A DNA stretch of 64,000 nucleotides from Rosa chinensis (GCF_002994745.2 NC_037089.1:2706001-2770000), one strand, 5' to 3'. Positions 1 to 13,000 are shown, numbered from the stretch's first letter. Translations and numbers: made by a program. The notes: generated by a model not told the origin, from the letters alone.

Positions 1-2897
1 ATATCTTCCAAAGTCTGTATAGTCCGCTCAGATTGTCCATCAGTTTGAGGATGGAAAGCAGTGCTAAATTGTAATTCTGTTCCCATAAATTTGTGAACCT
101 TCCTCCAAAACTTTGATGTGAATCGAGCATCACGATCAGAAACAATGGACTCGGGAACACCATGAAGCTTTACAATTTCGTCCACATACAACTTTGCCAA
201 TTTATCCAAACTAAAGGTTTCCTTAACCGCCAGAAAATGAGCTGATTTGGTGAGTCGATCTACAATCACCCAAATACCATCATTACCATCCTGCGTACGA
301 GGTAACTTGTAAATAAAATCCATGGTGAGATGTTCCCACTTCCATTCCGGGATGGGCAAAGGTTGCAACAACCCCGACGGTTTTTGCCTTTCCGCTTTCA
401 CTTGCTGGCACACAAGGCATTTGCTCACAAAAGCTGCAATTTCTCTTTTCATGTTTGGCCACCAATAGTACTCCTTGAGAGTCCGATACATTTTTGTACC
501 ACCAGGATGCAGGGCATACGCGGAGTTTTGAGCTTCATCAAATATTTCTCATTTAAGTGCTTCAACGTTAGGAACACAAAGTCTCTTCCCAAACATCAAT
601 GTTCCATCTCTTCGAATAGAAAACTCAAGTTGCCAACCACCACGAACACCTTCTTTAATCCCTTCAATTCTTGGGTCAAGAGGCTGAGCTTCCCGTATTT
701 TATCAATGAATGCTGGTCTCACATGAAAACTAGCCACCAGAGTACCAACCCCATCAACCGACAACTCCACCCCCGTAGACCTCAACTCTGACAATAGGGG
801 TACTCGAGTGGCCCTTAAATATGACAAGGTCACAGATGGATTCCTACTAAGTGCATCCGCCACCACATTCGCTTTACCGGGGTGATACTCAATGGTACAA
901 TCATAATCTTCAATCAATTCCATCCATCTTCGTTGTCTTAAATTTAAATTCGGTTGTGTAAACACATACTTGAGGCTTTTATGGTCAGTGAAGATCTGAC
1001 ATCTGGCTCCATACAGATAATGCCTCCACAACTTAAGAGCAAGTACAATAGCTGCCAACTCTAAATCATGTGTGGGATAATTCAACTCATGTGGCTTCAA
1101 CTGTCTAGAAGCATAAGCAATCACATTACCATGCTGCATTAAAACACAGCCCAAGCCTTGTCTAGAGGCATCGCTGTAAATTACATACTCCCCACTATCA
1201 TCAGGCAAGGATAGAATTGGAGCACTAGTCAGCCGACTCTTAAGTTCTTGGAAGCTCCGCTCACAATTTTCAAACCAAACAAATCTGACACCCTTTCTCG
1301 TTAACTTAGTAAGAGGAGCGGCAATTCTAGAAAAATTTTGCACAAAACGTCGATAGTAACCAGCAAGACCCAAGAAACTACGAATTTCCGTTACATTGGT
1401 AGGTCTTTCCCAATTCAACACTGCTTCCACTTTTTGGGGATCAACACTAACACCAGCAGCTGTAATGACGTGACCCAAGAATGTCACTTGGTCAAGCCAA
1501 AACTCACACTTGCTGAATTTAGCATACAATTGGTGTAGCCGCAGAGTCTCCAACACAATATTCAAGTGCTCCACATGCAACTCTTCACTCTTAGAATAAA
1601 CCAATATGTCATCAATGAACACAATCACAAAGCGGTCAAGATATGGGCGAAACACCCTGTTCATGAGATCCATGAAAGCAGCGGGTGCATTAGTCAACCC
1701 AAAAGGCATAACAAGGAACTCATAATGACCATAACGTGATCGAAAAGCATTTTTGGCTACATCCTCCTCTTTAATCCGTAACTAATGATAACCAGACCTC
1801 AAATCAATCTTTGAGAAAACTTTAGCACCCCTCAACTGGTCAAACAAATCATCAATGCGGGGCAAGGGATATTTATTCCTTATGGTCACCCTGTTTAGTT
1901 TCCGGTAATCAATACAAAGCCTTAAAGTACCATCTTTCTTCTTCACAAACAACACAGGTGCACCCCAGGGAGATACACTAGGTCGTATAAATCCCTTATC
2001 CATTAACTCCTGCAACTGTACATACAACTCCTTCAGTTCCGCCGGTGCCATTCTATAAGGTGCTTGAGAGATGGGTGTTGTACCTGGAAGTAAATCAATG
2101 GTAAAGTCTATCTCTCGCACCGGGGGCAATTCAGGCAATTCTTCTGGAAATACATCTGGATAATCACCAACAATAGGAATTTGGCTAAGATCCATAACTT
2201 CAGCATTTGAATTCACCACATGTGCCAAATAAGATTGGCAACCCTTACTCAACATCTTCTTAGCAGTTAAAGCTGAGATTATGCAAGATGGGAGAACCTC
2301 CCGTGCACCATAACAGGTGACAACTGGCTTACCCGGACTCCAAAATAATACAGTACTACAAAAACAATCCACTAAGGCATGATGCATCCGAAGGAAATCC
2401 ATCCCTAGGATTACATCAAACTCCACTAACTCAAATGGAATCAAGTCCGCCTCTAAGCAAACTCCTTCTATAAACACTCCACAAAAACGATGTACCCATT
2501 CAATTCTATGTCTTTCCCCCGATGGTAGAACAACATGCCACTCCCCGAGTAGGAGAGATGGGGGCACATTAGCAAAGAAAGAAAACCTCTTAGACATAAA
2601 GGAGTGAGAGGCTCCAGGATCAATCAAAATGAAAGCTGGTTGGCCAAAAACAATTAACATACCCATAATGACGTTCGGTGCAGTGCGACCCTCCTGCTGG
2701 GTCATAGCATAAAGACGGGCCTGGGTCACTGGACGCCCTCTCTGTCCACGACCCGGCTGAGTGCTGCTCCTGCCTGACAAACTGCCATGAGAGCCTGAAC
2801 TAGCAGCACCCACAGAGGTCTGACCCATACTCTGACTAGTAGTAGTGAAGACTCCCTGAGTCAACTGAGGGCATTCTCTCCTGTAGTGACCCCACTA
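1..2897 (-). pseudogene. gypsy pol: protease, RT, RNase H, integrase (two internal stops plus one at its gag junction)
   Basis: Pol polyprotein. The protease motif DPGASHSF is encoded near 2610. The RT core follows, with YRKLNRVT and then FIDDILVYS (catalytic DD) near 1600. RNase H shows YSDASRQG and TDHKSLKY. Integrase from ~548 to base 1 is fully open and shows the HPGG...CLVC zinc region and the DFIYKL core aspartate. The frame is broken by TAG at 2895-2897, TAG at 1782-1784 inside RT and TGA at 549-551 before integrase. No frameshift is seen within pol. DPG instead of DSG in the protease is frequent in plant copies, so it is not by itself a defect. Confidence 0.92.
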
Positions 2898-3893
2898 GCC
2901 ACACTGATAACAATCCCCACACCTGCCTGACACGGGCCCACATGGTGTCTACCACAAGTAGCACACTGGGGATAGTCTCTCAGAATCGCCTGTCTACCAA
3001 AGCCTCCACTGGAACTAGCAATGCCACCCCTGAACTATCTCCTACCTGTCTGCCCAGGCCTCCTGAAGCGTCCCTTGAAACGCTGACGAGAGCTAGAATC
3101 TGAACTGCTCGGTCTACTGCCTAATGACGATGCAGAACCCGAACTGGAGGCAATTCTCTTGGATGGCCCCTGACTGGGACCGCCAATCTCCAAAGGTCGG
3201 GAACCGTCCAGATATCTAGCCTCACACCTTATAGCAGCCTCCACAGCTAATTTAAAAGTCGGATAATCGTGAGGCGCCAACCAATCTCGATATACAGGTA
3301 GGAGGCCATTGATAAACTGCTCAACCTTCAACTTTTCTGTCGCCACCAACTCAGGGGCAAAACCGAGACAAAGCAATGAAATGCTCCTCATACTGTAACA
3401 CAGTCATCTCTTCAGTCTGCTTCAACTGCATGAACTCAAATCGGAGACGGTGCTGGGATGCCTGATTATAGTACCGATTTGAGAACTCCGTTTTGAACTC
3501 TTCCCAAGTCATGGTAGTTGGGTCAAAACCCATATTCCTGGTACCCTGCCACCAAAGCCATGCATCCCCGTCTAGGAGGTCAATAGCCAAAGGAACCCTC
3601 CTAGCAGCTGGACAACCCAAGGACTCAAATACTCTCTCCATGCAGGTAATCCAGTCTCCTGCTATGGACTCCGTAGGGGCACTAGAGAAAGTATACGCCC
3701 TATGGCGTCTGGCACGCTCCACAGTATAATCAGTCCTAGGATTGGGGAGTGCCGCTGCAAAACGCGCAAACAACCGCTCCACGGTCCGTAACAACCCACG
3801 GGGAACCTGCTCATCATCACCCTCACCAGCGGGTGAATGGTTCCTGCCAGAACGAGATCTGCGTCCGGGTCTCATTACACCTGAAATTCCCAT
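2898..3893 (-). pseudogene. gypsy gag, frameshifted, with zinc knuckle remnant
   Basis: Capsid-type gag: the N-terminal part (3351-3893) has the WWQGTR and WEEFKTEFSNRYY motifs of plant Retrotrans_gag domains. Near 3360 the frame slips and continues in 3035-3391 with EQFINGLLP. A TAG ends that frame at 3035-3037. A Cys/His zinc-knuckle pair (CATCGRHH...C and CYQCG) lies at 2880-2970, again split between frames. The first segment and pol share a frame, so two opposing indels bracket the middle of gag. Confidence 0.88.
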
Positions 3894-4078
3894 AACTGAG
3901 TTACACCAAGATATTTATACCCATAACAACTATCTTACATACTTGATTAGTACGTCAGCACCAAAGAGTATATGATGGGGAACCGCTGCAGTCGGGCCAT
4001 CACTCGGGAGGTACTGAATACTATCAAGCATGTAAGACAACTATAAGAAGATATCGGCCACAGAATCTAATAACCTAG

Positions 4079-4091
4079 TGCTCTGATACCA
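4079..4091 (-). promoter_or_regulatory. primer-binding site, initiator Met tRNA type
   Basis: The minus strand reads TGGTATCAGAGCA two bases inside the LTR end. This is the usual complement of the plant initiator methionine tRNA 3' end. It fixes both element orientation and the inner LTR border. Confidence 0.9.
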
Positions 4092-4093
4092 AC

Positions 4094-5823
4094 TGACATG
4101 ACCCGACCCAGGAATCACCCCAATTACCTGGATACGAGCCTGCGGGGCCCACGTTAAGCGAAATCCTACAGAAAATTCGGCAGAACCTCCCCTAAATATG
4201 GGCTACCCAAAAACTTCACAAACCTGGATATGATTACCACATTAACTTCTACTCAACCTACAATATCATATTTACAATCCAAGCACATATATTACATCCG
4301 GAAAGTTCAAATCCCAACATAACCTCCGTAAGCAACCACAATCCGAACAACAACATCCATCAAATTCAAAAGAAAAGGCTTATCAGAGCAACACTAAAAC
4401 TAAGCCGATATCATACAAGGTAGGTTAAGTAATAACCTACGGACAAAAACGGAAGCGCTGATTTCCAAAGTCCTTGAGCCTGGACGCAATCTCTGCTAAT
4501 CTGAAATCTGGGCATTTGAAAACGAAGGGCCCAGGGGAAAACATATAAAATCCATTAGAGTGAGTGGACAAAACCGAAACGAGATTCAAAACAAATTATG
4601 GTATGCTTCCCCATTTCTCGTTTTAACAAAACCATCATGCAGCTAAACCTTATGAAGTTCCAACTCAATCCTTTTCCAAGAAACTCATTTGATGACTAGG
4701 AAGGACTGCTTCCTAGACATCTCATGCCATCGGGGAGGGTCTGCCACCCGATGACGCATCGGAAGGGACTGCCAACCGGAGTAGGAGGCGGTGATTAGTT
4801 GGGACTGCCAACTAGCCATAGGTAGTAGACGGGACTGCCGACCAGACTATTACCTAGAAGGGACTGCCAACTAGGTAAGATACGCATGCGCCAAACTGGC
4901 CTCCTTGTCAACTGTTTCCTTTTAATCCTTTTCTTTCCATAAAATCACATTTCAAAACTTAATACCATGCTGCATGAATTATTTAAATAAAAATAAAGGT
5001 CCACTCACAAATGAGTCCCGCAGCTAACCCTGCTGCCTGCCTGTGTCCTCCTCGCTCGAGGGTTCAGTACGTCCTGCAACAACAACCAAATTCAAGTAGA
5101 AATAACCAGAAAAATCAAACAAGAACCCAAGAATTCGAGAGTTACTGTTCACGGTACTGTTCATAGTCTCAAACACCCTCAAATCTTCTTCCACCGATCA
5201 AAACGAGCTGCAACAAGGTTAGGAACACGTTCAGTACTTCCCCAACAACCAAAACCCCCAAAGAATCCGGCCGGAAATCGCCGGAAACCGGACATCAAAG
5301 CAAAAATCCATTTTTTCCCATTTCTGCAATTCTCCTCATAACTCCAAAACCAAAGCTACCCAAGGCGAAATACTTACATGGCTGGAAGGAGAAGGAAGAG
5401 AGGATCACGCCGTGCCCAACCTTTCGTCCTGGGATGGCCGGACGGCGATGGAATCGTCGGAGAGAGAGAGAGCTGCGGCGGAGAAAAAAAAAGAAAAGGG
5501 GGGGCTCGGGTTCGTCCCGTTCTCTCCTTCTATTTTTTTTTTTTTTGATTCCTTTACCTTCTCTCTCTTCCCATCTGTTTTTTAAGCCCTCCTTCCACAA
5601 ATAGAAGCTCACAAAAAAGAAAACCATGCCAAAAATGGAAATTTCTATTTTTGGTCATAACTTTTCCGATATAAATCCAATTTAAAAAAACTACGTGTCC
5701 ACGAACTCGATTTTTCGTATTCTACGACAATCTCAAAGAAATTTCCTAATTTACCGGACTAAAGAAAAACTCACTCCTCGGTCAACCATGGTAAAAAGTA
5801 ACTAATAGATACGGGGCATTACA
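4094..5823 (-). repeat. 5' LTR of the gypsy element (~1.73 kb)
   Basis: On the minus strand it begins TGTAATGCCCCGTATC and ends GGGTCATGTCA, so it has TG...CA ends next to the primer site. At 4690-4885 the plus strand carries five or so imperfect copies of a GGGACTGCC(A)ACY motif, an internal minisatellite typical of fast-evolving LTRs. The long open frame at 5295-5627 is low-complexity purine/pyrimidine sequence, not a gene. Confidence 0.85.
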
Positions 5824-8322
5824 TACCAATGGGTCGCGCCATTCGTGCAGAGAGCTCTAGGGAGGGGGAGGAAGCTACCACCCGCAATAGGTGCGAAGAG
5901 CGGTTAGCGAGCAATAGCGCAGCTAGAGGTTCCGCTGGCGGGGGAGAGTATGGCGGTGGAGAGATAGAGTCTGCTTGGGTTCTAAGTGATGGCACCGCAG
6001 TTGACGAGGAGGGAGGGCCGATGACTGTGGTCGCCGTCAACTATCTGAAGCGGGTGTTCTGCCTGCCCGGAGTGGTGAGGTTGCATCCGCCAACCGCTGA
6101 TGAGAAGGCCTCCATTCTGCCAGTGGGGCACGCTGCCGTGCATGAGGCGATCTTCCGCTAGGGGGTGACGTTTCCTCTTCTACCAAATCTGCAAATCCTA
6201 GTTTGCAAGTTTGGTATCTCTTTTGGGCAAGTATGCCCTAATATGTGGCGGTTGCTCATGGCGCTTAACTCACTATGGCGCTTATCCGGTTGCCAGGGTC
6301 CAACCGTGGCGGAGGTGCTACATTTCTACGAGTTGGTATATATGAAGCGCCAAGACTGCAGCGGGCAGGTGAATTTGAGTCGTCGCCAGGGGGCGCCCAA
6401 GCTAATCTAGAATTTGAAGGATTCCATGTCTCCCTGGCGGGGGACCTTCTGTGTTGCCATGACGGGGTGGGAATATGATGTCGGGGAGAATAAGGGTCCG
6501 CCGTCCCATAGGATTAAGTCGGAGTTCCAACCCATTCGAGGTTGGCAGATTTCGCTGATTAACGTTAGCGGTTCCCACACTGCCTGTACTATTTTCTGAC
6601 TTTTTCCTTTTTTTTTTTTTTTTTTTTGGTATAGCGGCCATGCGCTTCAACTTGACGCATGAGGAGGAAGTGTCGGGTGGAGAGGATCAGGGGTGTTGGC
6701 AGAATCGCAATCTGCTTAACCTGCGGTTGCTTACTGGCTGGGAATTGTTGGTCGACTTGAAGTTGACTCGCGCCGTTGGTAAGTGTCGCCCGCCACATAG
6801 CGCGTTTTTTTTTTTTGAAGTGTCAATGCTAAGTTGGTGTTGTTTGTTCAGATTCTCCGTCGGAAAACAAGTCTTGCCGCGACGAGTTCCAGAAAGCCAT
6901 GGATCGAGCGGAGATATAGGGTTTTCTTGAGGGCATGTATGCCGTTGGGCTGGCGGCTCAACAGAATACCGTTGATCCGCAGACGCTGAGCCAGGAAGAG
7001 ACTCCGGTGGAGATGCCAATGCCGCATCACTCGTACATTGCCTCCGCCGAGGAGCTGATGCCTGTTGAAGGTATTGGGTGAGGGGATGCCGGCGGGAGTC
7101 GCGTTAATCCTGCTCTTGGGATGGCCCAAGAGGCAAGGCCGGCGCGGCGGCAAGGGACCCAGAAAGAACAAGCAGCGGCGAGGCAGGAGCCGGTTACCAT
7201 TGCTGGCCTGGAGCCGCAGTGTCCGCCGAGGTCCAGGAATGTCGGTGCCGTACGGACCGTCGTGTAGGAGAAAAGGCGGCAAAATGATCCCACTGAAGAG
7301 GAGGAGGTGGAAGACCTGGTAACCGTGGGGGTTCGCCCCTAGAAGAATTGCAGCGGGAGGTTACCGTGGTGGTCGGTTGGGAGGTGCCCACTGGCGGTTT
7401 GGATTCCTTTTCCTCCTACGTCGACTTTCTGACTGATCCCGAGCGGGAGTTTCTCTTTCACCTGTGTGAGAGGCTCGGGTTCGGCGGGCTGGATGGGACC
7501 GTCTTCCCGACGGCCCTACAGCAATCGCTGTTCAGCTCGGCCTTCGGGCACTTGTCCGTGGGGTTACACGAGCTGTTCCTGGCGGTCTCAAAGCAGCCCA
7601 AGGTTGAGCGGCGACTGCGGGAGGAGCTGGAAGGTCTCTGGGGGGAGTTGGCGGATGTGCAGGCCAAGCTGGCGGAGAAAGAGCTGCGCCTGACCAAGGC
7701 TGAATGTGATGCTCTTGACCCCCGTGGTAAACTGAGCGTTGCCATTGAGCAGCACCTTGAGCGGAACGACAAAGTTAATAAGCTCGAGTAAGACATAGTT
7801 CTGCTGAAGGAGCAAGTGGCAGCCAAGGCTAAAAAGGTCGACATCCTCCAGCGGGAATTTTCCACCAAGGCCTCCGAACTGAAGAGGCTGGAGTCTGAGG
7901 TAGCCCGGGTGGGTGCTGAGAAGGAGCGCGCCGAGGTCGCCACCGTGGAGGCATTTAAACAATATGCGGATTATCATCGTGCCCTGATAGAGGCGGCGAA
8001 GCGAGGTGCTGCCGCCAATCTGGAGCTCCTAAAGCAGAAAGGCGTAGTTGATTGGGTCAAAGCGTCCCAACCTGCGAGGTCATCAAGGCAGCCGCCAGTG
8101 CATGCGGAGGGGTCTGCCGCTGATCAAGGGGGTGGGATGCACTCTGGCAGCGGAGAGAGTGGGCATGGGCCTTCGGAGGACTCTCAGCGGACTCCCGTGC
8201 CTACTCAATTTGAAGTGTCTCGGACCAATGTGCTGGCGGCACACACCCGAGTGGATGGTACCATCGTGACGCCAAGTCCCACCAACGAAGAGACCGCTGA
8301 CGCCGAACCTAACAATCCCTAA
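5824..8322 (+). pseudogene. decayed extra ORF of a gypsy-type element (Transposase_28-like), with coiled coil
   Basis: A chain of plus-strand frames encodes one broken protein. 5829-6590 has the pattern ILPVGH..VHEAIFR, then PNMWRLLMALNSLW and PTVAEVLHFYELVY, which resembles the plant 'putative gypsy type transposon' family PF04195. A T-rich stretch near 6596-6635 looks like an intron. 7348-8322 encodes a long Leu/Glu/Lys-rich coiled coil (RLREELEGLWGELADVQAK onward) and a Ser/Pro-rich tail. Stops at 6159-6161, near 6408 and at 7789-7791, plus frame changes, show decay. Plant Tat-lineage elements are known to carry such extra ORFs, often antisense to pol. Family assignment is from memory of the motif. 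Confidence 0.6.
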
Positions 8323-8686
8323 AGATCGCCAGTTCCGCTAGCTCTTTACATATATTGTGTAATGAAATGCCGCTGAGGCCTCTACATGTATTGAACATTT
8401 TTGGGCGGGTAGTCCCGACCCCGAATACATGGAAGTATTTGCCTTTTGAATTTTTCAGTGTAGGATTGTTTTTGATGATTGTGTTGCTTGCATGTTGACA
8501 TACCGCTAGAGTTTTGTCTTAGGCTTTTGTCGATCAACGAAACATTAAAGGAAATAAAATTGTTCCCAAGTGCACGATGTAGCGGACGTGGTTCGCCGAA
8601 TATTGTTGGCGTTGCCAGTTAATTCTTGTGCTTTGACTGGGTGACAATAGTTTGAATAATTCCTCGTTTCATTGATAGCTGATAGA
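8323..8686. other. non-coding stretch after the coiled-coil ORF
   Basis: Looks like 3'-untranslated or internal element sequence following the stop near 8322. No coding pattern, repeat border or RNA gene was seen. Confidence 0.4.
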
Positions 8687-8914
8687 TCAGGGCTTACAAA
8701 AGTGGGGTTGCACCTGTTGAGGGACATGCTTCCCTGCACCTAAACTTTCCAGGGTGATGATTGGTTGGCGAGGCTTAGAAGGCAAAGCCACAAATGTTGT
8801 TGGCTGAACCTTTGCCACGCTTTGAGTGACGTGACCAGATGAGCTGCTGCTCGATTTTGAGGTCGTTGTCTTGGACTTGTTCTTCGAGATGACTTGAGTG
8901 TTCTTGGAAGTCAT
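8687..8914 (-). pseudogene. short Ser/Lys-rich N-terminal ORF downstream of an LTR junction
   Basis: A 75-codon frame starts MTSKNTQVISKNKSK and is followed by a serine tract and a Pro/Val-rich stretch. It begins ~57 bases inside a putative LTR/primer-site junction on the same strand, the place where gag begins in gypsy elements. No capsid domain follows, because the sequence runs into the antisense plus-strand ORF. It could be a gag remnant or a random frame. Confidence 0.35.
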
Positions 8915-8970
8915 TGCTCAAACAGATTTGTTTGGAATCATCTTACGGTGAAGGAGATGAGAGGTAAAGA

Positions 8971-8990
8971 GGTCCCACCGGCCGTGCCAA
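8971..8990 (-). promoter_or_regulatory. probable primer-binding site of a Tat-like gypsy element
   Basis: The minus strand reads TTGGCACGGCCGGTGGGACC two bases after an LTR-like end (...TTTACA). This resembles the LTR/internal junction of many plant Tat-lineage elements. The matching tRNA was not verified. Confidence 0.5.
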
Positions 8991-8992
8991 TT

Positions 8993-9600
8993 TGTAAACA
9001 CGAGAATCTGAAAACAAACAGAATACAGACACGTGTACAAAAATAATAATTTTATTAATTTAAGTGCGGGTTACAATCTTTGGTAATCCTCTGATTCTAT
9101 CTCTGATGATGAATTTCACATGCTTCACATCCATGGTTTTAAACATTTGATCACCGGCCTGAACAGCTGAACTAGATTCCTGATCCTTCATTAATTGTAT
9201 GTGTACTTGTATACGAAATGTTAAGTGTCTTCGTGGTTTTTGATTTATATAGGGAGAAGGTATCAGCCAGATTTCAGAAGCTATATATTGATGTTAACGG
9301 GTCAACGTGAAACATGCAGTCAACCAATAAGAGCTGTCCAGCTGTAATACATGTAGTGGTGATCTGTTGCTGATGCGTATTTACAGGCTGTAATAGCTAG
9401 CTAGGGTTTTTTCTTCGTTTTCTTTCAGCTACTATAAATACCTCTTGTGTTGTAATAATTTTGACTACTTAATAGGAAAACCCCTCAGATATTTTATCTG
9501 AAGCTCTCTCTCTCTCTGTAAGTTCATCTTCTTCTTCCTTAAGCTTTAAGCTTTCAGATTCATGGCAGCAATGTTATCAATTGAGAGCCCCGCCAAATTA
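8993..9600 (-). repeat. putative 5' LTR of the Tat-like relic, outer border uncertain
   Basis: The inner border is the TG at 8993 (CA on the minus strand). A good minus-strand TATA box (TATATAAAT) lies at 9243-9251, about 250 bases from the inner border, as expected for U3-R-U5. The outer end near 9600 is a guess. A second TATA-like string (TATAAATA, 9433-9440) points the other way and is unexplained. Confidence 0.4.
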
Positions 9601-10049
9601 CATAGAGATCTTGTACGTGGTATTTGACTTGTGTATGGAATCCAGCAGGAGGATTGTAAGATAGCTGTTGCAAACCTACGGTTTCCATTCTATAGTAAAT
9701 ATTAGTAATTATTTCCAGACGTAAATGAATGTGAACCATTCTATAAAAATATTAGGTCAAAAAGAAAAGGAATCGGGGGAACGCGCCCCACGCGCGAGAG
9801 AGAGAAGAAAAGTTTGCTTCATGCGATCTCTCCCAGCCGAACTCCGCCGACGCTCTTGCCGCTGCTTTCCAGTCAGGGAGAGGATGTTGGTCTGAGATTG
9901 CAGCGGGTTGAAGCGTGGTCCATGGCTGGAGAAAGAAGGATCTATCTTGGCGTGGGGAGATCGATGTCGATCTGTCCTTTAGGGATCGTGGGTGAGGGCA
10001 GACGTGGTGCAGCTCTGGGGTACGATTTTCCGGGGGCCAAACCTGGCGT

Positions 10050-13000
10050 CAGGGCCGTCCCGTGACAAAGTGAGGCCTAAGGCAAAAGTAAGAGAGAGGC
10101 TTTCATTGAAAAAAAAAAAAAAAAGAACCTAAAAGGTAACAATGTCACAAAGACAAGAAGAGAAATTTTCATTTGAAGATCACTCTTCTTGCCTTTTGGG
10201 ATGCAAAAATGTTGATTAAGTTAGTGTATTTAAACTTTTTGAACAATTTTCTTTCAATAGATAACATGGCTAGTCCATTCAATCTTTCTTGTGACATGGT
10301 TGATCGTAAATATGATTTTATTAGTTTCAATTTTGAAAAGCTTCTTTCAGCAGAAGCAACTGTAACAGGAATAGTTAATAGTATTCTATAAGCAATCATG
10401 GTATTTGAGAAACAATCACATCTTTGAACAAAGTGCAGAACTTCAATTGGTGTTTCTACTTTTCAATCTAAATCTTTGTTTAGCATTTCAGTTAACAATC
10501 TTAATTCTAAATGCAGCTCTGAACCATCTATATCAGAAACATTATCATGAGTAAGAAACTCTTCAAGTTTGAGACACTTTACTTTCAAATCAGTATCAAC
10601 TAATGACTTTAATTGTTTCACATCACATAAAAAACCAAAAACACTTTCATATAATTGAAATTGTTCAAATCTACTGTGAAGGGAAGATATGGCTTGGTCT
10701 ACTATATATAAAAAATACTCAGTCCTAAAATGTTGGTTCATCATTTGCATTCTCATCAAATTGTTTTTTTCTACAAGTCCTACGTTTTTCACGGAATATA
10801 GGTTCTATTTCCATTTCAAGTGCAATCTCTCTAGCTGAAATCATAGCAGATGTAAATCCATATTCTCTATATTTTATAAAAAAAAGAAACCAAGCCTTCT
10901 AACAATTTAATAGCATCACCAATATCCATGTCTTTAGATTGTAGCTTTTTACTAACCAAGTCAACAGCATATAGCATATCATACCAAATAATCATGCCTA
11001 ATAAAAATTCAAAGTTTGCAAAAGCATAGTCTGCTAACATTTCAGCTTCACATTTTAGTGCACCATCTAAGTCATCTACATTTGCTAATTGTTGTAAAGC
11101 AGCTCTAATTTGTGGAGCTTGATATCTAATAGCCTTGATACTTTCTACCCGACTTTCCCACCGTGTTGTAGCCAATGCTTTGATTGTTAAATCACTTACA
11201 TTATCTTCTAAAATTTTCCACCTCTTTGTTGAAGAAGAAAATAATACATATATTTTCTGTACAATTCCAAAAAAAAGTTTTAGCTTTAGGACAAGAGTTA
11301 GCCATGTCAGAAAGCACAAGGTTCAGATTATGAGAGCCACATGGTGTGTAGAATGCTCTTGGATTAATTTCTAATAACCTTTTCTGGACACCTTGATGTT
11401 TTCCCTTCATGTTAGAACCATTATCATACCCCTGCCCTCTAGCATCATTAATATCAAGTTCTAGTTTGGCTATAACACTTATAAGTTCATCAAAAAGTCC
11501 TTTTCCAGTGGTGTCATCTACTCTTAAAAACTCTAAGAAATATTCTTTTAATTTTGTTGGGGTTTTTGATATATTCACACATCTCAAAATCAAATTCATT
11601 TGTTCTCTTTTACTAATGTCAGGAGTACAATCAAGAATGATAGAAAAATACTTTGCCTCTTTTACTATTCTTAGGATTTCAGTTTTAATTTCAGAAGCTA
11701 AGAGATCTATCAATTCATTTTGTATTTTAGGTCCAAGATAATGACTATGAATTTCATCATCTTTTATACGCCGAAGATGTTCTTTCATTATTGGATCAAA
11801 CTCTCCAATTGTCTCAATAAAACTCAGAAAAATTCCATTGTTGTCCTCACCTATCTTCTCATTTGTTCCCCTAAATGCCAAATTGTTTTTAGAAAGACCT
11901 TTAACAACAGCAATAATTCTTTTCAATACTTTTCTCCAATGAACTTTTTCTTTGTTAACTTGTTGTTGTAGAGCTCTATCAATCGTCTTATTTTTTAAGA
12001 GTCTCTCTTCTAACTCAAACCAACTACACATATTAGTGACATGTTGAATACTTCTTTCATGACCTTTAAGCCTGTCACTAAGATTTTGCCAATCTCTGAA
12101 TCCTTCATTAGCTAACTGACTTCTACTATTCTTTGCATTAAATAACTTGCAACAAAAACAGAATACTCTATCTAGATCTTTTGAATAGACTAGCCATTTT
12201 CTTTCACAAATTTCACCATTCGATGATCTGCAAGTATAGTGTTTTGAAGCAAAATGTCTAGACTTTTCATCTTTGGGAAAGTCTAAGTCCTTGTGCCTAA
12301 TAGGACCTTTTTCTACTAATAAATTTCTTAAGTTTGCATCAATGTTTTTCCATTGGCTGGGATCAAAAATATTTGTGTTAACATCATTGAATTGTGGCAC
12401 CCTTTCTACTAGATTTGGTTCAACACCCTCTGCCAGATTTTCTTCCACACTTGGTTCAACACTCTCTGCTAGATTTTCTACCACAGTTGGTTCAACACAC
12501 TCTGCTACATTTACATTTTCAACTACATCTTCTTCTACAATTGGCACTGAATTCTCTATTAGACTTGCTACTGTCTCTTCTACTGATCCTGTAGCTTTTT
12601 CTTTGACAGTAACATACTTATCTAGTGCTCCTTTTTGGGATTGAATTAGCTTTTCTATCCTTCTCTTTTTCTTAAGTTTATCAAATCCACATTCAAACTT
12701 CCTAGTAGACATATTCAGTACTAAAACAATTAAACAAATCAAACGGCTATTCAACTGTTCAAGGCTTCCAATAAAAAATAAACGAACAGGCATTTCAGAT
12801 TCCAACCAAAACAAGCAAATTCAAACCAAAAACAAAGAGAACAATTCAACCTTTCCAAAAAAGAAAAAGAACAAATAGAACCTGGTTTTATTAACCACAA
12901 ACTTTGTGACTTGAGGCCTCGACAGCTTGTTAGAATTGTATCACCTTTCTGATTACAAAATTAGAACAGAGAATGGAATTCAGAAATTGAGGAAGAGAAA

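Larger units (their letters stand above)
1..5823 (-). mobile_element. Ty3/gypsy LTR retrotransposon, 3' part off the window
   Basis: Reading on the minus strand from 5823 the order is LTR, primer-binding site, gag, protease, reverse transcriptase, RNase H, integrase; integrase is still open at base 1. Protease-RT-RNaseH-integrase order defines Ty3/gypsy. The 3' LTR and target duplication cannot be seen. Four in-frame stops and two frameshifts mean this copy is not autonomous. It begins directly beside another decayed element at 5824, so it probably inserted into it. Confidence 0.93.

Noticed and set aside
5295..5627. 110-codon open frame in the gypsy LTR
   Set aside because: Its composition is low-complexity Lys/Glu/Arg/Phe from purine and pyrimidine runs inside an LTR; no domain.
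7458..7943. Minus-strand ORF, 161 codons, opposite the coiled coil
   Set aside because: Ser/Arg-rich mirror of the GC-rich plus-strand coding sequence; a shadow frame.
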